Source: CAVQCJ01 sp963849365
GTDB taxonomy: Bacteria; Actinomycetota; Actinomycetes; Prado026
NCBI GenBank assembly: GCA_963849365.1
Contig: CAWKHA010000003.1
Span: forward strand, 509,645 to 573,644
Reading direction: 5' to 3'
Length of the DNA: 64,000 bases
Part shown: piece by piece, positions 18,098-25,003 of the stretch
How positions within the stretch are numbered: position 1 is the first letter of the stretch
How the letters are laid out: each line of letters begins with the position of its first letter
Program-made: the position numbers and the translations under genes
The notes under the pieces: generated by a model
What the model saw: the letters and a program-made list of their open reading frames with translations, nothing else
Databases searched by the model: none
Told to the model about the DNA's origin: nothing

Positions 18098-19161
18098 CAC
18101 GCATGCGGATCACCACCGAGCGGCCGGGGACCGCCCCGCTGCCGACGGTCGACATGAGCACGTCGATCGGCGCGCTGGAGCTCCCCAGCCCCATGCTCAC
18201 CGCCTCCGGGTGCGCGGCCTCCGGCCGCGAGCTGGACCAGTTCGTCGACGTGACCCAGCTGGGCGCCGTGGTGACCAAGTCGGTGATGCTGCGGCCGCGG
18301 GCGGGCCGCGCGACGCCCCGCATGTCCGAGACCCCCAGCGGGATGCTGAACTCCATCGGCCTGCAGGGCCCCGGCATCGACGCGTTCATCGAGAACGACC
18401 TGGCCTGGCTGCGCCGGCGCGGGGCGCGGACCGTGGTGTCCATCGCCGGCACGAGCGTCGACGAGTACAGCAAGCTGGCCCAGCGGCTGCGCAACACCGA
18501 CGGCGTCAGCGCGGTCGAGGTCAACATCTCCTGCCCGAACGTGCAGGAACGCGGGCACGTGTTCGCGTGCGACCCGGTCGCCGCGGCCGCGGTGCTCGCG
18601 GCGGTGCGGCGGGCGACGACGCCGGGCATCCCGGTGATCGCCAAGCTGTCCCCTGACGTCACCGACATCGTCGAGGTCGCGCGGGCGGTGGTGACCGCCG
18701 GCGCCGACGCGCTCGCCATGGTCAACACCACGCTGGGCATGGTGATCGACCCGCACACGCTGCGCCCGGCGCTCGCCGGCGTGACCGGGGGCCTGTCCGG
18801 CCCCGCCATCCGCCCGATGGCCGTGCGCTGCGTCTACCAGGTGCACGCGGCGCTGCCGCACGTGCCGATCTGCGGGATGGGCGGGATCCGTACCGGGTCG
18901 GACGCGCTCGAGTTCGTCCTGGCCGGCGCCCGCACCGTCTCGGTCGGCACGGTGCTGTTCAACGACCCCTCGGCGCCGCAACGGATCATGCGTGAGCTCA
19001 CCATCGCGCTGGCCGACGCCGGGTTCGATCGGCTCGCCGACGCGATCGGGTACGCCCACCGGCCGGCCGGGGACGCGACGGAGCCCGGCCTGCACGCGGC
19101 GGCCGCCGCGGAAGAGGACAGCGACGACTTCGGGCCGGACGTCGACGTGGCGGCACGATGA
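18094..19161 (+). CDS. pyrD: Dihydroorotate dehydrogenase, class 1B catalytic subunit
   Basis: FMN enzyme that oxidises dihydroorotate to orotate. The 355-residue product has the catalytic cysteine in VEVNISCPNVQ, the FMN phosphate-binding GMGGIRTGSDALEF, and VNTTLGM, with AVVTKSVMLRPRAG near the N-terminus. Class 1 enzymes use Cys, whereas membrane class 2 enzymes use Ser, and no membrane segment is present. That agrees with pyrK directly upstream. The last 35 or so residues are an acidic, probably disordered tail. The ATG at 18094 overlaps pyrK by 4 bp and the stop overlaps pyrF by 4 bp. Confidence 0.96.
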   Translation: MTRMRITTERPGTAPLPTVDMSTSIGALELPSPMLTASGCAASGRELDQFVDVTQLGAVVTKSVMLRPRAGRATPRMSETPSGMLNSIGLQGPGIDAFIENDLAWLRRRGARTVVSIAGTSVDEYSKLAQRLRNTDGVSAVEVNISCPNVQERGHVFACDPVAAAAVLAAVRRATTPGIPVIAKLSPDVTDIVEVARAVVTAGADALAMVNTTLGMVIDPHTLRPALAGVTGGLSGPAIRPMAVRCVYQVHAALPHVPICGMGGIRTGSDALEFVLAGARTVSVGTVLFNDPSAPQRIMRELTIALADAGFDRLADAIGYAHRPAGDATEPGLHAAAAAEEDSDDFGPDVDVAAR

Positions 19162-19907
19162 CAGCGGGCGGCGGCCGGGCGGACCGGTTGGACCGCGCCG
19201 CGCCGGTCGCGGTGGCGCTGGACACCGCCGACCTCGCCGTCGCCGTCGGCTGGGCGAGCGCCGTCCGGCCGTACGTCAGCACCTGCAAGGTCGGGCTCCA
19301 GCTGTTCCTGAAGCACGGGGCGGCCGCGGTCCACGCGGTGCGCGCCGCGGCCGGGCTCCCGGTCTTCCTGGACCTCAAGCTGCACGACATCCCGAACACC
19401 GTGGCCGGGGCCGCCGCCGCGGTCGCCGACCTGCAGCCGGCGTACCTGACCGTGCACGCTTCGGGCGGGGCCGACATGGTGCGGGCCGCGGTCGACGCCG
19501 TGCCAGGGACGCTCGTCACCGGTGTGACGGTGCTGACCTCCCTGGACGCGGCGGCGCTCGCACGGCTCGGCATGACCGGCACGCCGCTGGACGTCGCCCG
19601 CCGGCTCGCGGTGCTCGCCGTCGGCGCCGGCGCGGGTGCACTGGTCTGCTCACCGCACGAGGTCGCAGCCGTCCGCGCCGAGGTGGGGCCGGACATCGTC
19701 CTGGTCACCCCCGGCGTCCGGCCGGCCGGTGGCCGGGCCGACGACCAGGCGCGCCTGGCCACGCCGGAGCGGGCCCTGGCCGAGGGCGCGGACCTGCTCG
19801 TCGTCGGACGTCCGATCACCGGCGCCCCCGACCCGGCCGCCGCCGCGGCGGAGCTGGCCGCGTCCCTGACGGCCGCACGGGTCGGCCCGGCAGCCGCGGC
19901 GGGCTGA
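19158..19907 (+). CDS. pyrF: Orotidine 5'-phosphate decarboxylase
   Basis: Last step of UMP synthesis. The 249-residue barrel has the catalytic FLDLKLHDIPNTV near residues 70-82 (Asp-x-Lys-xx-Asp), VTPGVRP for phosphate binding, and LLVVGRPIT at the C-terminal phosphate loop. The ATG overlaps the pyrD stop by 4 bp. It is the last pyrimidine gene of the run. pyrE (orotate phosphoribosyltransferase) is not in the window, so the pathway gene between pyrD and pyrF must lie elsewhere. Confidence 0.95.
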   Translation: MTAGGGRADRLDRAAPVAVALDTADLAVAVGWASAVRPYVSTCKVGLQLFLKHGAAAVHAVRAAAGLPVFLDLKLHDIPNTVAGAAAAVADLQPAYLTVHASGGADMVRAAVDAVPGTLVTGVTVLTSLDAAALARLGMTGTPLDVARRLAVLAVGAGAGALVCSPHEVAAVRAEVGPDIVLVTPGVRPAGGRADDQARLATPERALAEGADLLVVGRPITGAPDPAAAAAELAASLTAARVGPAAAAG

Positions 19908-19937
19908 GTCTCGTTGCCCCCGGCCGACCGGGGCCAG

Positions 19938-19943
19938 TAGGTT
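19938..19943 (+). promoter_or_regulatory. -10 box before mihF
   Basis: TAGGTT stands 38 nt before the TTG chosen as the mihF start. Transcription from about 19950 would give a short leader containing the Shine-Dalgarno GAGGA (19972-19976). With the alternative GTG at 19948 the spacing would be only 4 nt, less than at other leaderless genes here. Confidence 0.45.
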
Positions 19944-19980
19944 CCGGGTGCCCGCACCCGTGCTGACCTGCGAGGACCTG

Positions 19981-20301
19981 TTGGCCCTTCCGCCCCTCAC
20001 CCCCGAGCAGCGCGCCGATGCGCTGTTGAAGGCGGCTGCCGCGCGCCGCGAGCGGGCCGAGGTCAAGAACCGGCTCAAGCACTCCGGCGCGTCGCTCGCG
20101 GACGTCGTACGGGAGGGGCAGGCCGGCGGCGTCATCGGCAAGATGAAGGTGTCCGAGTTGCTCGAGTCCATGCCCGGGGTCGGCAAGGTTCGGGCCCGCC
20201 AGCTGATGGAACGCCTGGGCATCGCCGCGACCCGGCGGGTCCGCGGTCTCGGCGCGAACCAGGTCGCCGCCCTCGAGCGCGAGTTCGGCGCAGGGTCCTG
20301 A
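19981..20301 (+). CDS. mihF: Actinobacterial integration host factor (mIHF/sIHF)
   Basis: A nucleoid-associated, DNA-bending protein specific to actinobacteria; the mycobacterial homologue is essential for phage L5 integration. The product, about 106 residues, contains RRERAEVKNRLKHSG, VIGKMKVSELLESMPGVGKVRA (a helix-two-turn-helix fold) and RRVRGLGANQ. I prefer the TTG at 19981: it gives MALPPLTPEQRADALLKAA, matching the Streptomyces N-terminus, and has GAGGA 4 nt upstream. A GTG at 19948 in the same frame would add 11 residues. The stop overlaps the gmk start region (TGAGTG). Confidence 0.9.
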   Translation: MALPPLTPEQRADALLKAAAARRERAEVKNRLKHSGASLADVVREGQAGGVIGKMKVSELLESMPGVGKVRARQLMERLGIAATRRVRGLGANQVAALEREFGAGS

Positions 20302-20874
20302 GTGCCGGGTCCTGAGCCTGCGCGGCTGGTCGTGCTCTCCGGCCCGTCCGGCGTCGGCAAGAGCACGGTCGCGGCGTACGTCCGTGATCACCACCCCGGG
20401 CTGTGGCTGTCGGTGTCGGCCACGACACGCAGGCCGCGCGAGGGGGAGACCCATGGCGTCAACTACTGGTTCGTGACCGCCGAGGAGTTCGCCGGGATGG
20501 TCCAGCGCGGGGAGCTGCTGGAGTACGCCGAGTTCGCCGGCCACTACTACGGGACGCCCAAGGCTGCGGTGCAGCAGCGACTGTCCGCGGGTGTGCCGGT
20601 GCTGCTGGAGATCGAGCTGCACGGGGCCCGCCAGGTGCGGGCGGCGATGCCCGACGCCCTGCTGGTCTTCCTGGCGCCGCCGTCGTGGGACGAGCTGGTC
20701 CGCCGACTGGTCGGGCGCGGTACCGAGCCCGCGGACGTCATCGCCAGGCGGCTGGAGACCGCCCAGGTCGAGCTGGCCGCCCAGAGCGAGTTCGACGCGG
20801 TCCTGGTGAACGACGACGTACGGTCGGCGGCGGACCGGCTGGTAGCCTTGATAGGCCTGGCCGGCGAGTCCTGA
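20302..20874 (+). CDS. gmk: Guanylate kinase
   Basis: Phosphorylates GMP to GDP with ATP. The 190-residue product has the P-loop GPSGVGKST near residues 14-22, the GMP-binding SVSATTRRPREGE and VNYWFV, YAEFAGHYYGTP, and LLEIELHGARQV. The GTG start at 20302 follows the mihF stop without a gap. In Streptomyces mihF, gmk and rpoZ are also adjacent. A TAGCCT box (20843-20848) within the 3' end may serve rpoZ. Confidence 0.95.
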   Translation: MPGPEPARLVVLSGPSGVGKSTVAAYVRDHHPGLWLSVSATTRRPREGETHGVNYWFVTAEEFAGMVQRGELLEYAEFAGHYYGTPKAAVQQRLSAGVPVLLEIELHGARQVRAAMPDALLVFLAPPSWDELVRRLVGRGTEPADVIARRLETAQVELAAQSEFDAVLVNDDVRSAADRLVALIGLAGES

Positions 20875-20948
20875 GCCCCCGATGTGGTTGAACATCAGCG
20901 GCGCTGACCCACCTCCGGCGTCCACCCGCTCTCTCGGAAGGCCCCCGC

Positions 20949-21212
20949 GTGTCCGGTACCGCCGCTGCTCCCGAAGGCATCACGAACCCGCCGATCGACG
21001 AGCTGCTCGCCAAGGTCGACTCGAAGTACAGCCTGGTGCTCTACTCCGCCAAGCGGGCCCGCCAGATCAACGCCTACTACAGCCAGCTCGGCGAGGGACT
21101 GCTCGAGTACGTCGGCCCGCTGGTCGACACGCACGTGCAGGAGAAGCCGCTGTCGATCGCGATGCGCGAGATCAACGAGGGCCTGCTGACCCTCGAGCAG
21201 CTCGAGCCCTGA
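20949..21212 (+). CDS. rpoZ: RNA polymerase omega subunit
   Basis: A small RNA polymerase subunit that helps assemble beta-prime; in some bacteria it contributes to ppGpp response. The 87-residue product contains ITNPPIDELLAKVDSKYSLV and the conserved AKRARQINAYY, and ends in an acidic Leu-rich helix. The GTG at 20949 follows GGAAGG 6 nt upstream. The 74-bp gap after gmk holds only small inverted repeats. Confidence 0.95.
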   Translation: MSGTAAAPEGITNPPIDELLAKVDSKYSLVLYSAKRARQINAYYSQLGEGLLEYVGPLVDTHVQEKPLSIAMREINEGLLTLEQLEP

Positions 21213-21255
21213 GCCGCGGGCGAGTCCGCTCCGAGCTGCGTCAGGTGCCCCCGTC

Positions 21256-22503
21256 ATGACCGGGACCGCCGCGCTGCCCCCCACCGGGGCGCGGGTGATC
21301 CTCGGCGTCGCCGGGGGCATCGCCGCGTACAAGGCCTGCGAGGTGCTGCGTGGCCTCACCGAGGCGGGGCACCGGGTCCGTGTCGTGCCCACCGCGGCGG
21401 CGCTGCGGTTCGTGGGCGCGGCGACGTGGGCGGCGCTCTCGGGGGAGCCCGTCTCGACCGGGGTCTGGGACTCGGCCCACGAGGTACCGCACGTGGCGCT
21501 CGGCCGAACCGCCGACCTCGTGGTGGTGGTGCCGGCGACGGCCGACCTGATGGCCCGCGCCGCGCACGGCCTGGCCGACGACCTGCTGACGAGCACGCTG
21601 CTCACCGCGGCGTGCCCGGTGGTCTTCTTCCCGGCCATGCACACCGAGATGTGGGAGCACCCGGCGACCCGTGACAACGTCGCCCTGCTGCGCAGCCGGG
21701 GCGCGGTGGTGGTCGAGCCGGCCGTCGGACGGCTCACCGGCGTCGACTCCGGCAAGGGCCGCCTGCCCGAGCCGGAAGCGGTCCTGTCCTTGCTGCGGCG
21801 GGTGCTCGTCCGGGGCGCCTCCGAGGCGACGGCAGCCGATCTGGCCGGGCGGCGCGTCGTCGTCTCGGCCGGCGGCACCCGAGAGCCGCTGGACCCGGTC
21901 CGCTTCCTGGGCAACCGCTCCAGCGGGCGGCAGGGGTACGCGCTCGCCGAGTCCGCGGCCGCCCGGGGCGCGGCGGTCGTCCTGGTCGCGGCCAACGCCG
22001 CGCTGCCCGACCCGGCCGGGGTCGAGGTGGTCCGTGTGGGTACCGCCGTCGAGCTCGGCGCGGCCGTGCGGTCGGCCGCTGCCGCGGCCGACGCAGTCGT
22101 CATGGCGGCCGCGGTCGCCGACTTCAGGCCTGCCCACCCGACCTTGGTCAAGATCAAGAAGGGCGCCGAGGAGCCCGGCCCGGTCGAGCTCGCCCACAAC
22201 CCGGACGTCCTGCGCGGACTCGTCGACGATCCACCGCGGGCCGGGCAGGTCGTGGTCGGGTTCGCCGCGGAGACCGGCGACGATGGCGCCGACTGGCTGG
22301 CGCACGGCCGCGCCAAGCTCGCCGCCAAGGGGTGCGACCTGCTCGTGGTCAACCGGGTCGGGGACGGCGTCGGCTTCGAGGTCGCCGACAACGCCGCGGT
22401 CGTGCTCGGCTCGGACGGCAGCGAGACGGACGTACCGCTCGGCCCGAAAGAGGACCTCGCCGACGTCGTCTGGGACCTGGTCGCAGCCCGGCTGAGGTCC
22501 TGA
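21256..22503 (+). CDS. coaBC: Bifunctional phosphopantothenoylcysteine decarboxylase/synthetase
   Basis: Two steps of coenzyme A synthesis. The N-terminal CoaC flavoprotein (residues about 12-185) has ILGVAGGIAAYKACEVLRGL, the FMN-domain VVVVPATADLMA, and FFPAMHTEMWEHPAT. The C-terminal CoaB domain has RRVVVSAGGTREPLDPVRFLGNRSSG, MAAAVADFRP, the KIKK motif and VGFAAETGD. The 415-residue length is normal. ATG at 21256 follows rpoZ by 43 bp. The order rpoZ-coaBC-metK-priA is widespread in actinobacteria. Confidence 0.96.
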   Translation: MTGTAALPPTGARVILGVAGGIAAYKACEVLRGLTEAGHRVRVVPTAAALRFVGAATWAALSGEPVSTGVWDSAHEVPHVALGRTADLVVVVPATADLMARAAHGLADDLLTSTLLTAACPVVFFPAMHTEMWEHPATRDNVALLRSRGAVVVEPAVGRLTGVDSGKGRLPEPEAVLSLLRRVLVRGASEATAADLAGRRVVVSAGGTREPLDPVRFLGNRSSGRQGYALAESAAARGAAVVLVAANAALPDPAGVEVVRVGTAVELGAAVRSAAAAADAVVMAAAVADFRPAHPTLVKIKKGAEEPGPVELAHNPDVLRGLVDDPPRAGQVVVGFAAETGDDGADWLAHGRAKLAAKGCDLLVVNRVGDGVGFEVADNAAVVLGSDGSETDVPLGPKEDLADVVWDLVAARLRS

Positions 22504-22586
22504 CCTGCCCCGGCAGCGTGGTCCCGCCGCGACAGCTGGCACCTGAACGAGCGCTGCGACCCCGTCCCGGTGGATCCTGCTCGAGC

Positions 22587-22621
22587 GGCACGCTCACGGG
22601 CGGGTGAGCCAAGACCGTGCC
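22587..22621. terminator. Possible hairpin terminator between coaBC and a convergent gene
   Basis: GGCACG (22587-22592) pairs with CGTGCC (22616-22621), enclosing a CTCAC/GTGAG inner stem (22593-22597 and 22604-22608). It lies between the coaBC stop and the end of the minus-strand gene, where a two-way terminator is expected. There is no U tract. Confidence 0.4.
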
Positions 22622-22660
22622 CCGGTCGCTTGCGTGCCGGTTGTCGCTGTCGGTCCGTCT

Positions 22661-23428
22661 TCAAGCTCGGGCCAGCAGATCGCGGACGAGCGACACGACC
22701 TCGTCGGGACGCGAACGGACTTCCTCCCAGCCATCCGCCTCCACGACGATTCGGGCGTCCACGAAGAGGAAGTCGACCCGCGCAACGAATCCGTGCTCGT
22801 CCGAGATGACTGCCTGCATGGTCGGCTGTAGTCCGGCACGGGTGAGCACCAGCCTGAGCAGGGACTCCAGAGCGCTCTTCGAGCACGCATCCGCGGCGGC
22901 CACCGCCGCGCGCACAGCCGCTGCGCCCGGGCCCCGGGCAGCTGCTGCGGCCCGCTCGAGCTCGGCAACCGGGAGCCCAGCCCTCAGCGCCGAGTCCATC
23001 AGGACCACCGACTCTTCCCACGGCAGGCTGCGACCGCAGTCGACGAGCGTCCGGGTCGAGCTCGTGACCCACAGGCCGGACCGTCGGCAGCGGTCGTAGC
23101 CCGCCACGGCAGCGCGGTGCATCGTCACCCCGGGCTCCGCGGGCCTGACGCGATTCGGCGCGCTCACGTGCATGCCGGGCTCTCGGAGGAGGTCGAAGCC
23201 GTGCAGCCCGGCGGCCGTCGTGTGCGAGACGGTGCCGTGCCGGGCCGCGACGGCCAACAGGCCGGGAGGTGACCCCGGTGCCGCGTAGAGCCCCGGACGC
23301 AGCCGCACCAGCTGGCCGCGGCGCGCCCCCCGGCTGAGGGCGGACCGGGACGCGCCGGCCCGGACGAGGTCCGCGGACGAGGCGAGGTCCAGCGCACTGC
23401 ACGCCGCGAAGGCTTCGGGGGGACGCAC
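22661..23428 (-). CDS. AbiEi/DUF559-like protein with an internally deleted nuclease domain
   Basis: A 255-residue protein. Residues about 10-50 form a winged-helix-like start (ASSADLVRAGASRSALSRG, then GLYAAPG) like the AbiEi-type antitoxin N-terminus. The middle resembles actinobacterial proteins that end in a DUF559/Vsr-like endonuclease fold. The C-terminus reads VDFLFVDARIVVEADGWEEVRSRPDEVV. From memory, full-length relatives have about 35-40 residues between the DGW and the EEVRSRPDEV segments, including a DRRRD helix and an LRFTW strand. They are missing here without loss of frame, so nuclease activity is unlikely. The GTG start at 23428 has a weak ribosome site. The gene sits alone on the minus strand between coaBC and metK, typical of an accessory insertion. 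Confidence 0.7.
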   Translation of the reverse strand: MRPPEAFAACSALDLASSADLVRAGASRSALSRGARRGQLVRLRPGLYAAPGSPPGLLAVAARHGTVSHTTAAGLHGFDLLREPGMHVSAPNRVRPAEPGVTMHRAAVAGYDRCRRSGLWVTSSTRTLVDCGRSLPWEESVVLMDSALRAGLPVAELERAAAAARGPGAAAVRAAVAAADACSKSALESLLRLVLTRAGLQPTMQAVISDEHGFVARVDFLFVDARIVVEADGWEEVRSRPDEVVSLVRDLLARA

Positions 23429-23743
23429 CGGTGGAGCGTTCCGGCCAGCAGCCCTCGAGGCGAGGTCGTCGGGGCGGGTTGTGGACGCGCCGGCGGCTCC
23501 GCCGACACCCGTGGGCGGCCCGTCCTTGGCACGGATGGCACGTCACCGGGGCAGCAGTCTCTCTCGGCCTGACTTCCCTCCGTGTGGCGAGCGATCACTG
23601 CGAGCGGGCGTGTCCCTGACGCGTGCCAGGTGTCGCGTCGCCCGGTTGGCGCGGCGTGTGCTGGCGGCGCAGGCAGGGGAGCGCGGCGGGTGCCGGATAG
23701 ACTCCGGGCGCACTCAGTCGCCGCCAGCCGCAAGGAGCACGTC
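23429..23743. other. 315-bp gap between the minus-strand gene and metK
   Basis: Divergent promoter region. A TAGACT -10 for metK stands at 23698-23703 with a leader of about 35 nt, and AAGGAG (23732-23737) is the metK Shine-Dalgarno. I saw no SAM riboswitch, small gene or repeat in the rest. Confidence 0.6.
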
Positions 23744-24937
23744 GTGTCCCGTCGCCTCTTCACGTCCGAGTCGGTCACCGAAGGGCACCCCGACAAGATC
23801 GCCGACCAGATCAGCGATGCCGTCCTCGACGCGCTGCTCAAGGAGGACGCCCGCAGCCGGGTGGCCGTCGAGACCCTCGTGACCACCGGGCTGGTGCACG
23901 TCGCCGGCGAGGTGACGACCGAGGCGTACGCCGACATTCCCACGATCGTCCGCGACAAGATCCTCGAGATCGGCTACGACTCCTCCAAGAAGGGGTTCGA
24001 CGGGCAGTCCTGCGGTGTCTCGGTCTCGATCGGCGCGCAGTCGCCCGACATCGCCCAGGGCGTCGACGACGCCTTCGAGGAGCGGGCCGAGGGGAGTGCG
24101 GACCCGCTGGACCGCCAGGGCGCCGGCGACCAGGGGCTGATGTTCGGCTACGCCAGCAACGACACCCCCGAGCTGATGCCGTTGCCGATCATGCTGGCCC
24201 ACCGGCTGGCCCGGCGCCTCGCGGCCGTGCGCAAGGACGGCACCATCCCGTACCTGCGCCCCGACGGTAAGACCCAGGTCACGATCGAGTACGACGGCCA
24301 CAAGCCGGCGCGGCTGGACACGGTGGTCGTGTCCAGCCAGCACGCTGGCGACATCGACCTCGCCACCCTGCTGCAGCCCGACGTCGAGGAGTTCGTGGTC
24401 CGCCCCGAGCTCGAGGGGCTGACGATCGACACCTCCAACTACCGCGTCCTGGTGAACCCGACCGGTCGCTTCGAGGTCGGCGGACCGATGGGCGACGCCG
24501 GGCTGACCGGGCGCAAGATCATCATCGACACGTACGGCGGCATGGCCAGGCACGGGGGCGGTGCCTTCTCCGGCAAGGACCCCTCGAAGGTGGACCGCTC
24601 CGCGGCGTACGCGATGCGCTGGGTGGCCAAGCATGTGGTCGCGGCCGGTCTGGCCGAGCGCTGCGAGGTCCAGGTCGCGTACGCGATCGGCAAGGCGCAC
24701 CCGGTGGGCCTGTTCGTCGAGACGTTCGGGACGGGACGCCTGCCCGACGCGCACATCCAGCGGGCGGTGACCGAGGTCTTCGACCTGCGTCCCGCCGCGA
24801 TCATCCGCGACCTGGACCTGCTGCGCCCGATCTACTGCCAGACCGCGGCGTACGGACACTTCGGGCGCGAGCTGCCGGACTTCACCTGGGAGCGCACCGA
24901 CCGCGTCGACGCGCTGATCGCCGCCGCGGGTTCCTGA
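23744..24937 (+). CDS. metK: S-adenosylmethionine synthase
   Basis: Makes S-adenosylmethionine from methionine and ATP. The 397-residue product starts MSRRLFTSESVTEGHPDKIADQ with the ATP-binding GHPDK, and has GAGDQGLMFGYA, the P-loop-like GGAFSGKDPSKVDRS, and QVAYAIGKAHPVGLFVETFGT. A GTG start at 23744 is chosen because AAGGAG stands 6 nt upstream and the next codons match the family exactly; the longer open frame upstream has no homology. Confidence 0.97.
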   Translation: MSRRLFTSESVTEGHPDKIADQISDAVLDALLKEDARSRVAVETLVTTGLVHVAGEVTTEAYADIPTIVRDKILEIGYDSSKKGFDGQSCGVSVSIGAQSPDIAQGVDDAFEERAEGSADPLDRQGAGDQGLMFGYASNDTPELMPLPIMLAHRLARRLAAVRKDGTIPYLRPDGKTQVTIEYDGHKPARLDTVVVSSQHAGDIDLATLLQPDVEEFVVRPELEGLTIDTSNYRVLVNPTGRFEVGGPMGDAGLTGRKIIIDTYGGMARHGGGAFSGKDPSKVDRSAAYAMRWVAKHVVAAGLAERCEVQVAYAIGKAHPVGLFVETFGTGRLPDAHIQRAVTEVFDLRPAAIIRDLDLLRPIYCQTAAYGHFGRELPDFTWERTDRVDALIAAAGS

Positions 24938-24990
24938 CGCGCCGTCCCCAGCGAGCCGCAGCCCGCGCGCCGCGGGTCGGCCCCGGATGG

Positions 24991-24996
24991 TAGGAC
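24991..24996 (+). promoter_or_regulatory. -10 box of a leaderless priA promoter
   Basis: TAGGAC ends 7 nt before the priA GTG, and there is no Shine-Dalgarno between. The spacing equals that at rpe, hisE, the SseB-family gene and tyrS. Confidence 0.5.
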
Positions 24997-25003
24997 CGGC
25001 GGC

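Noticed and set aside
23429..23743. SAM riboswitch before metK
   Set aside because: None of the conserved SAM-I or SAM-II core blocks is present; only a promoter and Shine-Dalgarno were seen.
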